A stretch of DNA of 64,000 nt from Daucus carota subsp. sativus (Eukaryota > Streptophyta > Magnoliopsida > Apiales > Apiaceae), in NCBI RefSeq assembly GCF_001625215.2, contig NC_030385.2, positions 28,545,598-28,609,597 on the forward strand, read 5' to 3'. Shown here piece by piece: positions 35,379 through 45,524 of the stretch; positions within the stretch are counted from its first letter, which is position 1, and each line of letters opens with the position of its first letter. A model generated the notes under the pieces. That model made no database searches. It worked only from the letters and a program-made list of their open reading frames with translations, and was not told the DNA's origin. Position numbers and translations under genes: made by a program.

Positions 35379-37492
35379 AAAGACAGCCCTCCTAAATTCA
35401 GACGCCTTAATTGTGTCCCTTTCAAACCAATTTTCAAGTTCTATAGTACTGTTTTAAGAATACACATGTATGATTTTATCTTCAGTAGTAAAAGGATCCT
35501 GAGTCAGCTTTTCATTGTGTTAAGAGGCAAAGTTGCTATTGTTAACATATAAAAAGTTATTATATCAGTATTATATTATGAGTTAGTTTATTATTATATC
35601 AGTTGTTGGTTTTTCTTAAATGTTGGTTACACTGGACTCTATTTTTTGTGATCATAACAGTGAACAAGTTGATTATAATAAAATTTTATTTTATATTATT
35701 TCTTTATATGATTGTTCAATCCTGAAAACGTGCACAAGATTGCTGTTGGGTCTTCTAGACTTAATATTTTTTTAGAATTTTTATTTGTTCTTTTTTTCTA
35801 AACATTAAAGTGGTTTGGGTTTTGGTTCTAATTGTGATTAGAATGTTTTTCCTTTGAAATACTTACTTTTTGGTTTGATTGTATTTCATTTGGAATTGTC
35901 AATTTTTCTCGGCCTCTTCAATGAGATCGGCTCCTTGCCTAGTTTTTATTTTATTTTCAGGTGCCAAGCATATTGATATATTGTTAGGCACATGGATCTT
36001 TTGTGATATTGTTTGTTTTTCTTTGGACACAATAGACAAATTGACTCTTCATGGGATTTTATCTTTTCTTTCTTTTATGTTCTCAAATTGGCCTTTCATG
36101 GTATTATTTCCTTTTTTCTCCAGAGTGCTCTAGCCAGATTGACATGTTTCTTTCCTAACTTTAGCTACATTGGTCCTTCATGGGTTTGTTTGGAATTATT
36201 TCTTTTCTCTTTAGATCCAGTTATATTTGAATTCAGATTTCATTTGATTTAGGATTGGATTCAATTTGATTTTGAGGGCGATTTTGTTTTAATTAATGTT
36301 TAGTTTGTAGTTTTGAAATTCATTCGGATTCGGTTTTAGTTGAATTTTGTTTGCATGTTTGTTGGTTGAAGATTTTTATAATTGTTTTAATTGTTTCATG
36401 AATGAAAAGGTTGCATATTTTTCTCTAAACATGACTATTTAGTTATTGACCTAATGATTAAAAATCAGATGATTGTTTATAATGGCCCGAGACTTGTTTG
36501 CAATGGCCCGAGATTGAGACCATTTTTGATATTGACATTTTAAACCGTATGCACATTATAAATCGACTATTGTTATATTATTCGTATAAAGTTCTAACAT
36601 ATGGAGATTCACATCAAGTAAAAATTATCTTACACAAACCGCATGAATGACAACCATACTACATACTACACACTTAACTTATTCTAAAATATTGTAACAC
36701 ACTTTTTACGAGTATAGTTGCGCTTTTGTAAATGTTAGTTTATAAGTCTCTTTTCTATTATAATCGAGAATAAGTTGATTATAATAAAATCTTATTTTAT
36801 ATAGTTTCTCTCTACTATATTATTGATCAAATTTTAACTTTCAACTTCTCTTAATACTGGTAATTTTTTCATCTAAACATGATTATTCAATTGTTTATCC
36901 ATAAATTAAAAATTGATTGTTGTCTAAATACTCCTTAGTCATGGCCCAGAAACATGACCTTTCTGTATATTGGCATTTCACGCTATTTACACATTATAAT
37001 TCACCTTGATTATTGTCATATTACCCACATAAATTTGACGAAATCATTGATGATATTGCAAAGGGATATTGTTTATCTGGTGGAAGTTGGACACACGATA
37101 GAAGTCTGCAAAGAGAAGCTTGGTCAGAGAACTGATATTGCTGTAGGTCATGTCAAAAAGCAAGCAAATAGGCTGCGCATTTACTAGCCAGAATTCCTTG
37201 TTTGTTAAATAGCTTTAATCATTTTGCGTCTCCTCCAAATGTATTGTTGGAGATGTTATCTTCTGAATTTAATTAATGAGAAGTCTCAATCTCAAAAAAA
37301 AAAAAAAAAAGATCACATCAAGTGCAGTATGATGATTCCCTTTTTTGGATAGGTATCGAGATTATAATTTAAACATAGAGTTCGCATAAATATAAAAGAC
37401 TAGGATAAATAAAAGGACAATGCAAATAACAGTAACTATGTTGGGGTCCAAGTTTACAGTTTCCATATCTAGTAACCAACAAATATATTTTT
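35379..37492. other. Intergenic with duplicated AT-rich segment
   Basis: No gene was recognised. A segment at about 36410-36610 has a diverged direct copy at about 36860-37045 (shared blocks ctaaacatgactatt/ctaaacatgattatt, atggccc, acacattataa). The longer frames at 35879-36252 are T-rich with no motif. A LINE 3' remnant follows at about 37040-37305. Confidence 0.4.
37040..37305 (+). mobile_element. LINE remnant, 3' end with RNase H tail
   Basis: A short frame reads GHTIEVCKEKLGQRTDIAVG then HVKKQANRL, like the end of the RNase H domain of plant L1-type LINEs (usual pattern HVRRQANRVAH). It is followed by an AT-rich tail and a run of 17 A. A sequence close to gatcacatcaagt after the A run recurs at about 36604-36617, a possible but imperfect target-site duplication. 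Heavily 5'-truncated. Confidence 0.55.
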
Positions 37493-37540
37493 CAATATAT
37501 ATATATATATATATATATATCTGTGTGTGTGTGTGTGTGT
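37493..37540. repeat. Microsatellite (TA)n(TG)n
   Basis: About 13 TA units followed by about 9 TG units, abutting the foldback repeat on the right. Confidence 0.9.
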
Positions 37541-37930
37541 GAATCTATAAAGACCAGTTCTAAGTCAAATAAAAATTAATATCTTGTTCAGTCAAAAAAT
37601 AAATAAATTAATATCTTGTTAGTTGGTTGTTGCAATAAATTTTATAATATTTAATAACATCATTGAGATATATGTTTATGATTAAACTTATATCTAGGAA
37701 GTTGTACAGCTATATTCAATTCTAGAGATAAGTTGTACAGCTATATTCAGTTCTAGAGATAGGTCTAACTATGAGCATATCTTTCAAGTCAATCCTAGAG
37801 ATAAGTTTAACTATAAAAAAATATATATATCACAATGATATTATTAAATATATTCAATTTATTGCAACGGCCAACTAATAAGATATTATTTTTTATTTGG
37901 CTGAAAACAGGTCTTTATGAATTCATCTAC
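37541..37930. repeat. Long foldback repeat before the SANT-like gene
   Basis: The left arm (about 37541-37665) and the right arm (about 37830-37928) are inverted copies sharing tataaagacc, caaataaaaa, aatatcttgttagttgg and gttgcaataaat. Between them is a direct repeat of 33-34 bp (gttgtacagctatattca units starting about 37698 and 37732). It ends about 15 bp before the TATA box of the next gene. Confidence 0.75.
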
Positions 37931-37943
37931 ATATCACAGCATC

Positions 37944-37951
37944 TATAAATA
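37944..37951 (+). promoter_or_regulatory. TATA box of the SANT-like gene
   Basis: TATAAATA about 93 bp before the ATG at 38044, the right distance for a core promoter with a short leader. Confidence 0.6.
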
Positions 37952-38043
37952 GGTGATGAATCTTATAAGAAACACACTCATAAGCATTTCATAATATAGT
38001 TCATAGATATACAATTACAGGCCATCTTTCAGCAACTATTGAA

Positions 38044-38364
38044 ATGGCACAACCCAACCATAAGAAATCTTCCTCAAATGTTGAACATGAGCCTTATACT
38101 GAAGATGGTTGGTCCTTTGAAGATGTTAAGAAATTCGAAACTATTTTATATAAGTTTGATACCCCTCCACCTCCAGCATTCTTTGAAGAAGTTGCTCATG
38201 AGATGCCTTGGAAGACCATGAAAGCCATCAAACTTCATTATGAACTTTTGCTTAAAGATTTAGGAAAAATAAAAAATTTAGAGTTTGAAATGATATGTGT
38301 TGAGGATGAAGGTCAGGCTTGTTCAATTTGTGGTGAACAGTCTGCTGATTCACAATCTGACTAA
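38044..38364 (+). CDS. Small SANT/Myb-like protein (DIV/RAD type)
   Basis: Single exon, 106 aa. Residues about 22-75 look like one SANT/Myb repeat of the RADIALIS/DIVARICATA type: WSFEDVKKFETILYKFDTP, then FFEEVAHEMPWKTMKAIKLH with YELLLKDLGKI, matching the W..E..K.FE.AL...D.P......A...PGKT...V..HYE.L pattern. The Trp in the middle of the repeat is replaced by Phe, as often happens. No second repeat is present, so like RAD it could compete with longer Myb proteins instead of activating genes itself (inference). The acidic C-terminal tail holds CSICGEQ, a CxxC pair of unknown meaning. A TATA box lies 93 bp before the ATG. Confidence 0.75.
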   Translation: MAQPNHKKSSSNVEHEPYTEDGWSFEDVKKFETILYKFDTPPPPAFFEEVAHEMPWKTMKAIKLHYELLLKDLGKIKNLEFEMICVEDEGQACSICGEQSADSQSD

Positions 38365-39766
38365 GGAAATGAGTATGTACTTGAGTGAGGAAAAGAAGTA
38401 ATGCATGATCCTTGTGCTCTGGCTTCTAAATAATATATATTTTCATTTGAACTTTCTAAAATTCAATGTATGCATGTTTGTGGTACTCAAGTTTAAGCAT
38501 AAACTAAAATTTCATTTAATTTGTTAATTTTATATCTAATTTTATAAATAATTTTTCTCAGAATTTTCATGACCTATAAAGATACATGTATAATAGTGAT
38601 TGTCGTGTATATTTTCATTTAACAAAAAAGTATATGGACTATTTAATTACTTTCACGATGGAAAAATTTAATAAGCACTAAAAACGTCCCTTCACAGAAA
38701 CAAAAATGCCGAACACAACAAGTTGCTTAATTTTTTTTACTAAATAAGATCATATCCTTTTGATGGATAAGAATTCTTTATGCCTCACATAACCAACATC
38801 ATATACCCAAACCCACTCCATTCAAAATGAGAAACATTTGAGATTTTAAAAAAAAACATATCAAGGATTATGTTGATTCATGAAATTTATTTTTATTTTT
38901 TCTTCCCCGATTCCTGTAAAGAACAATAATATATTTGTATATAATTGTTAAAAAATTATTAAAAATCAATACAAGTAACTATAATATATTTATATATAAT
39001 TATTAAAAAAATTATTGAAAATTTATACAACTAATAAGTATCGTAATCTTATGATAATAAATTGATTTTTTTACGTATCAAATTTAATTTTATATGAAAC
39101 TTAATTTGGATATGTGCCGGAACAAGTACAAGATATACCTTATATCATTTCCTAAGTTATAATTTAGTAAAAAGGTTGATCCAATTTTAGTGATGACTTA
39201 TATAACTAGGACAACTTTTTCAAGACGCTCTCCTTTCCGGTCTTATATCTTATAATAAATTTTTATTAACAATCTCTTACTCACTATATATTTTCCTTTG
39301 ATGATTAAAGAGAACCTTTAATATCTTATATTTTATAATAAATTCTTATTAAGATTCTCTTTCTCTCTCCTTTATATTTTCCTTTAATGATTAAAGAGAA
39401 CTCTTAATAATAAATAGTAAACATATAATGAGACTAAAACATCAACGGTTAGAGTCGAAGTTAGTAAAACAGGTCCTAACTTTCAGGGACATAACATTTT
39501 AAATTATACTAGTCTTTAACCTTGCGGGCGGTTATATAATTCGTAATTTATTTTTTATAATTTAAATTTTAACATCATTTTATTAGTATCTTAATATTAA
39601 TGAACTGAATTTTAATTAAATTAAATTAACCAACAGATTACATTTTGTCACGAAAATTTAGTTTTTACAATTTATTATCTATTTAAAGATATTTTTTGTT
39701 ATTTATATGGGATTATTTATTATTCAGTTAATTTTAAATTATATTTTTCAGATTTCGTATATTTTC
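38365..39766. other. AT-rich intergenic, nothing recognised
   Basis: Very AT-rich. Two similar segments of about 80 bp (39245-39325 and 39325-39410, both with atattttcctttgatgattaaagagaa variants) form a loose tandem repeat. A possible Helitron 3' end on the minus strand lies near 39508-39535 but has no partner end. Confidence 0.4.
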
Positions 39767-39838
39767 TTTTTTTTAACGTCGGAACCCGCAGCCGCTACCC
39801 TTTTGGTGCGCACTGGGTAAACCCACGAGCTCACGTAA
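39767..39838 (-). mobile_element. SINE 3' fragment
   Basis: On the minus strand this matches the 3' part of the SINE at 57428-57697 (gtgagctcgtg, gtagcggctgcgggttcc, acgtt then an A run). The 5' part, including the tRNA-like promoter, is missing. Confidence 0.75.
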
Positions 39839-41041
39839 TAGTCTATATCTTCATATGTATGAAAAAAAGATATTTACCATGTAACAGATTAGAGTTAGAA
39901 AAAATTATGTAATTATTTGTGTTTGTATTGATATAAAACATGTTAGAATTCGAAAGAGTTATATGAAGGTTCTTGTTTTAAAAAATATTCAAAATTATAT
40001 ATTTATAATTTCATTTTAGCGTCATTATAATTTTTTTAATGAAATAATAAAGCAAGTCGAAGGTTCGAAAGTTATATGTATGTGGTAAGCCGAAGGCTCG
40101 GAAGTTATATGCGTGTGGTGTTTTGGATCGGTTTAAGACTTGTATTTATTATGAGATAGATTTTAAGTGTTGTAATTTATTTAAAACTTGTACTCAATTT
40201 CAAAAAAAAAACTTGTACTTATAAGAGATAGATTTTTAGTCTTATAATTGTTTAAGGAGCTATTAACCAAAAAACCCAACTAACTTGTCATTTTTTTTAC
40301 CAAAAAACCTTTAAACCTTTTTTTCACTAATAACCTCAATAAACTTTACTAAATCTTTGAAAAAAATTAACTAGAGTTACTTACAGCTGACGTGGACTAA
40401 CCATGATCATATTATATCTTGCGTGAAAAATTAATTACAATTAATCAAAAAATAATAAAAAAAATTAAAAAAATATATCAGCACCACTAAAATCAGCTTT
40501 AAGATGGGTTGATCAGCATCAGTGCTACCTTTCCCCTTCTTGTTACAGCAAGCATTGCTCTGGTAATTCACTATGATGCAGTTCCTTAATACACACAGTA
40601 ACTTCACTGTTATGCACTACTATAGTGAATGCTTAAAATTTGACTGGATAAATGAATTCAAGAATAACAAAGTTCAAGAAAAATTATGATAATACTGGCT
40701 TGCGTTGTAAGTTCAACATGTCAAATTTTTATATCTATTGATTTTCAATCTTTAAAATCTAATTTCAGAACGTTCTCACTAAAAGACATGATTAAATACA
40801 AAGGTCTACTCTAATTCTCTGTGAATACTATCTCCAGTACGCGTGCATAACTCTTTCAAAATCACATACATGCCTTGCAGATTGCTCGTGACTATAATCT
40901 TGAACATCAAAGTCACCGAGAAGTTCTAATCATTTCCGGGATTTAGCAATTATATAAAATCAAATTTGTTTGTATAAGCGTAATTTTGATAAAGATGATG
41001 AAACTCAGATATTCAATGGGTTTATGAAATTAGAATATAAT

Positions 41042-41597
41042 GGGGCCGTTTGGGTGAGTTTAAAATAAGTGCTTCTTGCTTAAAATAAAAAAGTGGAGTA
41101 GAAGTTAGAAGCAAGTTAAAACTTATAAGTGATTAAAGTGTTTGGGAAATAAGTAGAAGTCCTGAAACAAAAGCTAGCATTCTGTTAGAATATAAGATCC
41201 TGGAAAAGCCCTCCTCCTAACACCTTGAGATTTTAGGAGAATTGGTCACTTAACATGGTATCAGAGCTTGGTCTCGCGGGAGACTCGAGTTCGACTCCCT
41301 GTGACCTCCAATATTCTCAGAATTTATTAAGGACACGAAGGCAAGTTATGCCCCAAAAAGATGGGCGCCCGTGATCCACTCTCGACCCATAAATGGGCTT
41401 TCGAGTGAGAGGGAATGTTAGAATATGATCCTGGTAAGCCCTCCTCCTAACACCTTGAGGTTTTAGGAGAATTGGTCACTTAACACATTCCTAGCTTTTT
41501 ATAAGTGCTTCTTGACTTTTTACACAAACGGTACGAATTAAGTGCTTCTAACTTATAAACTAGAAGCTGTGCTTTTAAGCCCTACACAAACACCCAC
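41042..41597. mobile_element. TIR MITE split by a TRIM
   Basis: Ends ggggccgtttgggtg and complementary tgggtgtttgtgtaggg. The two halves match the MITE at 29693-29913, where no TRIM is present. A target-site duplication is not clear, so hAT or Harbinger origin stays open. Confidence 0.7.
41183..41485 (+). mobile_element. TRIM (miniature LTR retrotransposon), whole
   Basis: 303 bp. The 5' LTR is 41183-41255 (73 bp) and the 3' LTR 41416-41485 (70 bp), both starting TGTTAGAATAT and ending CACTTAACA and nearly identical. Directly after the 5' LTR is the initiator-Met tRNA primer site tggtatcagagc; just before the 3' LTR is a purine run gagtgagaggga. A 5-bp duplication cattc lies at 41178-41182 and 41486-41490. 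There is no coding capacity, as expected for TRIMs. The LTRs differ at only a few places, so it is fairly young. Fossil element that looks structurally whole. Confidence 0.93.
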
Positions 41598-42013
41598 ATT
41601 ATAAATTATTAAAGGATAAATTATTATTATTAATGAATAGACACGACATGGCACACACATGTATAAAAAGATATAAATCTGGGAAAGATATTTGACAAGT
41701 CAGATCGGCAGATTTAACCATGGTTTATTTTGTATTTTTTTAATATATTTTAATAAAGTTTATTGGGGGTTGTTAATGAAAAAAGAAGTTTAAAGGTTTT
41801 TTGGCAAAAAAATGACAAGTTGATTGGCTTTTTTGGTCAATAGCTCTTGTTTAAGACTTGTATCTATTAAGAGATAAATTTCTAGTGTGATTCTTTTTAT
41901 TTTTAGCAAGATAATAATATAAGAATGACTAAAGGAACATTACCAAACCAAAAAACATTAACAAAATTTAGGACTAAAAATTATACCCATGTTTGGCTTA
42001 TTATAGTACAGTA

Positions 42014-42311
42014 CTCCCTCCGTCCCATCCAATTCTTTACATTTGGTTTGGGCACGGAGGTTAAGAAATATGTATAAAATAGTGAAAAAGATAAAAAAAA
42101 AAGTGGGGGAAATGGTGGAACCCATTAATTTTTAATGTATAATAAAAAGGAGATAGTAGAGTAAAAGTAGTGTGAAAAGAAAGTAAAAGTAATGTGGAAA
42201 GGAGGAAAAGTTGGGTAATGATGGGACCCATCAACTATTTAGTAAATTTTGAAATGTAAAAAATTGAATTGGATATTTGAAAAAGGAAACTGTGTGATGC
42301 GATGGAGGGAG
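42014..42311. mobile_element. Stowaway-like MITE
   Basis: 298 bp, ends ctccctccgtccc and gatggaggga followed by g, flanked by TA at 42012-42013 and 42312-42313. Confidence 0.88.
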
Positions 42312-42361
42312 TATAGATTTAGTAGGGCGGTGAAGTTTGGATACTACCGCTATTCTGGTAA

Positions 42362-42950
42362 GAGCAAGTCCAAGAAGCACTCTATTAGTGCTCTTAAGTC
42401 AAATATTAAGGAAGTTGTACTATAATCACACTCCAACAGGCTCCTTGCTCCTCCCCACAAGTTTAGGAGTGTTAAATGTTTCCTCAGTAGTGAGGAGGAT
42501 ATGTAGCCTCCTAAACGAATTTTATATTATTAAATATAGTGTTGCTGTGAAGGACAGCTACATTCATTACAATATTAAGTAAATTAAAAAGTAAAGAGAT
42601 GACATTGAGGAGAGTTGTTGGAGATTGGCTAAATGTTTACCTTTCAAATGACTTAAGAGTTAATATACTCCTTCTGTCCCATTTTAACTGATGTTTGACT
42701 TTTTAACACGTATATTGAGGTGTAAAAAAACAATATCTACATTCAATAAAAAATTTCAATTCTTATATCAAATAAAAGTTTACACTCTAAACTTTTATTT
42801 GATATAAATTTATAAAAAATAATCATGTTTAGATGTAATTTTTTTAACATCTTAAAATACGTATAAAAAAGTCAAAAGCAGTTAAAATGGGACGGAGGGA
42901 GTAATAATCATTTTAATAGAGAGGGTGTCAAACAACTCTTGGAGTTGCTC
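42362..42950. mobile_element. Tourist-like MITE containing a Stowaway-like MITE
   Basis: Ends gagcaagtccaagaag and complementary gagcaactccaagag with TAA at 42359-42361 and 42951-42953. The Stowaway-like element at 42668-42901 is inserted in it. The right end lies about 50 bp left of the first heat-shock element of MBF1c. Confidence 0.78.
42668..42901. mobile_element. Stowaway-like MITE, nested
   Basis: 234 bp, ends ctccttctgtcccattttaa and complementary ctccctccgtcccattttaa, flanked by TA at 42666-42667 and 42902-42903. It has long matching arms around tgactttttaacacg/cgtataaaaaagtca. Confidence 0.88.
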
Positions 42951-43004
42951 TAAGTGGGCTCTGCTTGGGTCTTCAGCAACAAGTATTCTTGGACAGCAAT
43001 CCAA

Positions 43005-43063
43005 AGAACTTTCCAGATACCCAGACTATTGAAATTCCCCCTCAGAACTGTGTGGAACTTTCC
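43005..43063 (+). promoter_or_regulatory. Heat-shock elements of the MBF1c promoter
   Basis: Two copies of aGAActTTCcag/gGAActTTCcag (43005-43014 and 43054-43063), each a perfect GAAnnTTC pair, the first with a third near-match unit (GAT). A GAAaTTC lies between them at 43031-43037. They sit 16-75 bp before a TATA box (tatataaat, 43079-43087). This is the usual layout of a heat-induced promoter. Confidence 0.75.
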
Positions 43064-43198
43064 AGGTCCCTCACCTTCTATATAAATCCTCCCATCCCCT
43101 TCCTTTCTCCTCACTTTACTTTCGCATTTTACATTTCGCTTAAATATAAATCATTTCACGATCAAACACAGTCGACCTTTTTGATCACTTTTCCGATA

Positions 43199-43639
43199 AT
43201 GCCGAACCGATTCACTGGACTAGCCACACAAGACTGGGACCCAATCGTCCTCAACAAGCCAAAGCCAAAAGCTCAGGACCTTAAGGACCCGAAAGCTGTG
43301 AACAAGGCGCTCCGCACCGGCGGTCAGGTGGAGACGGTGAAGAAACACACCGCCGGTCAGAACAAGAAGACGGCGGCGGCGCCAGTAGTGGACGCTCGGA
43401 AGCTGGACGCGGCGGCGGAACCGGCGGCGCTGGAGAGAGTGGCGACGGAGGTGAGACAGGCGATCCAGAAAGCGAGGATCGAGAAAAAGATGAGTCAGGC
43501 GGAGTTGGCGAAACAGATTAATGAGAGGACGCAGGTTGTTCAGGAGTATGAGAATGGGAAAGCGGTGCCGAATCAAATGGTGTTGGCGAAGATGGAGAAA
43601 GTTCTTGGTGTTAAACTGAGAGGCAAAAATCACAAGTGA
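43199..43639 (+). CDS. MBF1C: Multiprotein bridging factor 1c
   Basis: Intronless, 146 aa, the family's usual length. MBF1 bridges TBP and DNA-bound activators; MBF1c is the heat- and stress-induced form needed for thermotolerance in Arabidopsis. Seen: MPNRFTGLATQDWDPIVLNK and DPKAVNKALRTG in the N-terminal MBF1 domain, a variable Ala/Lys-rich linker, then the Cro/C1-type HTH with KARIEKKMSQAELAKQINER, TQVVQEYENGKAVPN and the end KMEKVLGVKLRGKNHK. The open frame extends upstream to 42965, but the TATA box at 43079 and the family start fix the ATG at 43199. The lack of introns and the N-terminal sequence separate it from MBF1a/b. Confidence 0.96.
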   Translation: MPNRFTGLATQDWDPIVLNKPKPKAQDLKDPKAVNKALRTGGQVETVKKHTAGQNKKTAAAPVVDARKLDAAAEPAALERVATEVRQAIQKARIEKKMSQAELAKQINERTQVVQEYENGKAVPNQMVLAKMEKVLGVKLRGKNHK

Positions 43640-45524
43640 AATGTTGTTAAAATTGTGATGCTTGATTGATGAGAATTGATGTAATTAAATAAAAATCTGT
43701 GATCGTAAATTCGTAATGCGGATTATATCTGATGTATATTTGCTTTTTTATTCCAAATATAATCGGGTCAAAATTTACATTGAATCGCTGTATAATAAGC
43801 GTAAAATTGGAAATCCTATGCTATCTAGCTCTTGATCTGGGAGCAGAGTTATTGATCTTGGCTATTATATGAGTGTCTCTAGTTTTATTTTGGGGCTCAG
43901 ATCCTTTTCCGCTGTATATAATTTGAATGCTGCTTTCAGTTAAATTGTTCATAATGGAGCTCGGTATCCCCCAATGTCAAAAATGTCTAGTTACAGAATT
44001 GAGAAGGCTGATTTTAAATGTATAATTAATTTTTGTGGCAAAAGATGCTGTTCTCAGGGGTAGTCATTAGCATGTCTCTCTTTTGGTTTGGAATCTGTAA
44101 CGGCTCAGTCAGCGTGGATTAGTATGCAGTTCCATGGAATAATATCAGGTTTTCAATTTTCCATTCTTGCATATTATCTAACAGGTTAAGAAGATCTGGA
44201 ATGCAAGTTAAACTTGGTGCATGTTACATAGTACCATTGATGAGCGTCATGATCATCTCACTTGTCAGGACAGCTGGTTGTTAAGGGAAGAAAACTCCAC
44301 GCCTGGAGGCTGAATTTGGTTTTTAGGGTGCAATATCTTCTAAATCCTTATAATTTGGTAAAAGATTTCGGTAGAAGGCACAGCAGAGACCACAGCCAAC
44401 TACTTGAGCAAATTAAAAGGTAATGCTCGAATTAGAAGGTCCCATAGGCAGATTAACAAGATTCATCTCATTTGTTGTTGATTTATTAGGTTGGTATCTT
44501 ATGTAATCTGCTAGGAGGATATACAAACAATTCAACATTCGAAGCAGAAGCATTGCATGCAGATGTTTCTCGGTGACACCATGAAGGTTATGGTTATTCC
44601 TTACTCACCTTTTTCTTACCCTTTTAATACTTGTATTGTTGTATTCCATAATAACACAATATCGAGTTATATAGTCGCTAAAGATTCCCAAATCGGCTAA
44701 TGACCTCCAACTAATCTAATAAGAAGACAGATGCGTTCTACCCTGCACAATCACGAGTAACATGAAAACGAATTTGATACGGATGTAGTTGTTTGAGCAA
44801 TGTTTTTCATCATGATGATCACTGGTTACAACTTTGGATAATGAGACTGGGCTTAAGATGAACCTTTCTAGACATTAACTTTTTAATATCTAGTAAAGTG
44901 TATACAGAGATTAATTAAAGAATCTATTAGAATGTGATTCAAATAAAAAAAATTCTGAAGATTTTATGAATACAGGAAACCATATAATATTGTGTTACAA
45001 TATGAAGAAGAAAACATGTGTTGCAGTCTTGCAGAGCCTTTGCTTTTTTGGAAGAAGATTAATTAATTTGATAAAGCTTATAATATATATTACTCGTATT
45101 TGATTTTGTTTTATATATATGATAATAAAATGCTTGTCATCGACTGCAGCAGTAATCAAAATCAATATGCTTGCACCAACAAAAGAACCAGTACAAGATA
45201 ACAGAATATTCATTGCTCAAACCAGTAGCTAAACGCATAATATAACTGACTAATTAATAGTTCAATTATGTAAGCGGTAGCCATATATATACAAGCAAAT
45301 GCTATTAACACGAAAGCTACATATGTATAAGCACAGGCTAGGTGATTCAAACATAAAAACAGAGTAATGAAACCTTAACAAAGGTAGTGAATGGCACAAA
45401 CTGAACTGTAAAGCAGACAAATCCAAAACAGCAAAGACCACACTAATGAAACTGAGCCCTCGTCCATATTTTCCTGGAAGAAACAAACAAGCACCAGCAC
45501 TGAGGGTGAGAAATGAAGGCCTGA
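43640..45524. other. Convergent intergenic region
   Basis: Between the stops of MBF1c (+) and the second receptor kinase (-). It has less AT bias than other spacers, but no frame, RNA gene or transposon with ends could be identified. Confidence 0.4.

Larger units (their letters stand above)
40257..41846. mobile_element. Mutator-like element (non-autonomous), with nested elements
   Basis: 1590 bp with inverted ends of about 100 bp (left gagctattaaccaaaaaacc, right complementary to gagctattgaccaaaaaagc) and a perfect 9-bp duplication ttgtttaag (40248-40256 and 41847-41855). These are Mutator features. No transposase is present. The right half holds a TIR MITE (41042-41597) which in turn holds a TRIM (41183-41485). 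Parts of the left half, at about 40480-40580 and 40820-40930, look more gene-like and could be captured fragments. Confidence 0.88.

Noticed and set aside
35879-36252. T-rich overlapping frames rich in Phe and Leu
   Set aside because: Composition artefact in T-rich DNA; no membrane protein family pattern.
39508-39535. Possible Helitron 3' end on the minus strand (ccgcccgcaaggttaaagac then tag)
   Set aside because: No convincing hairpin and no matching 5' end nearby.
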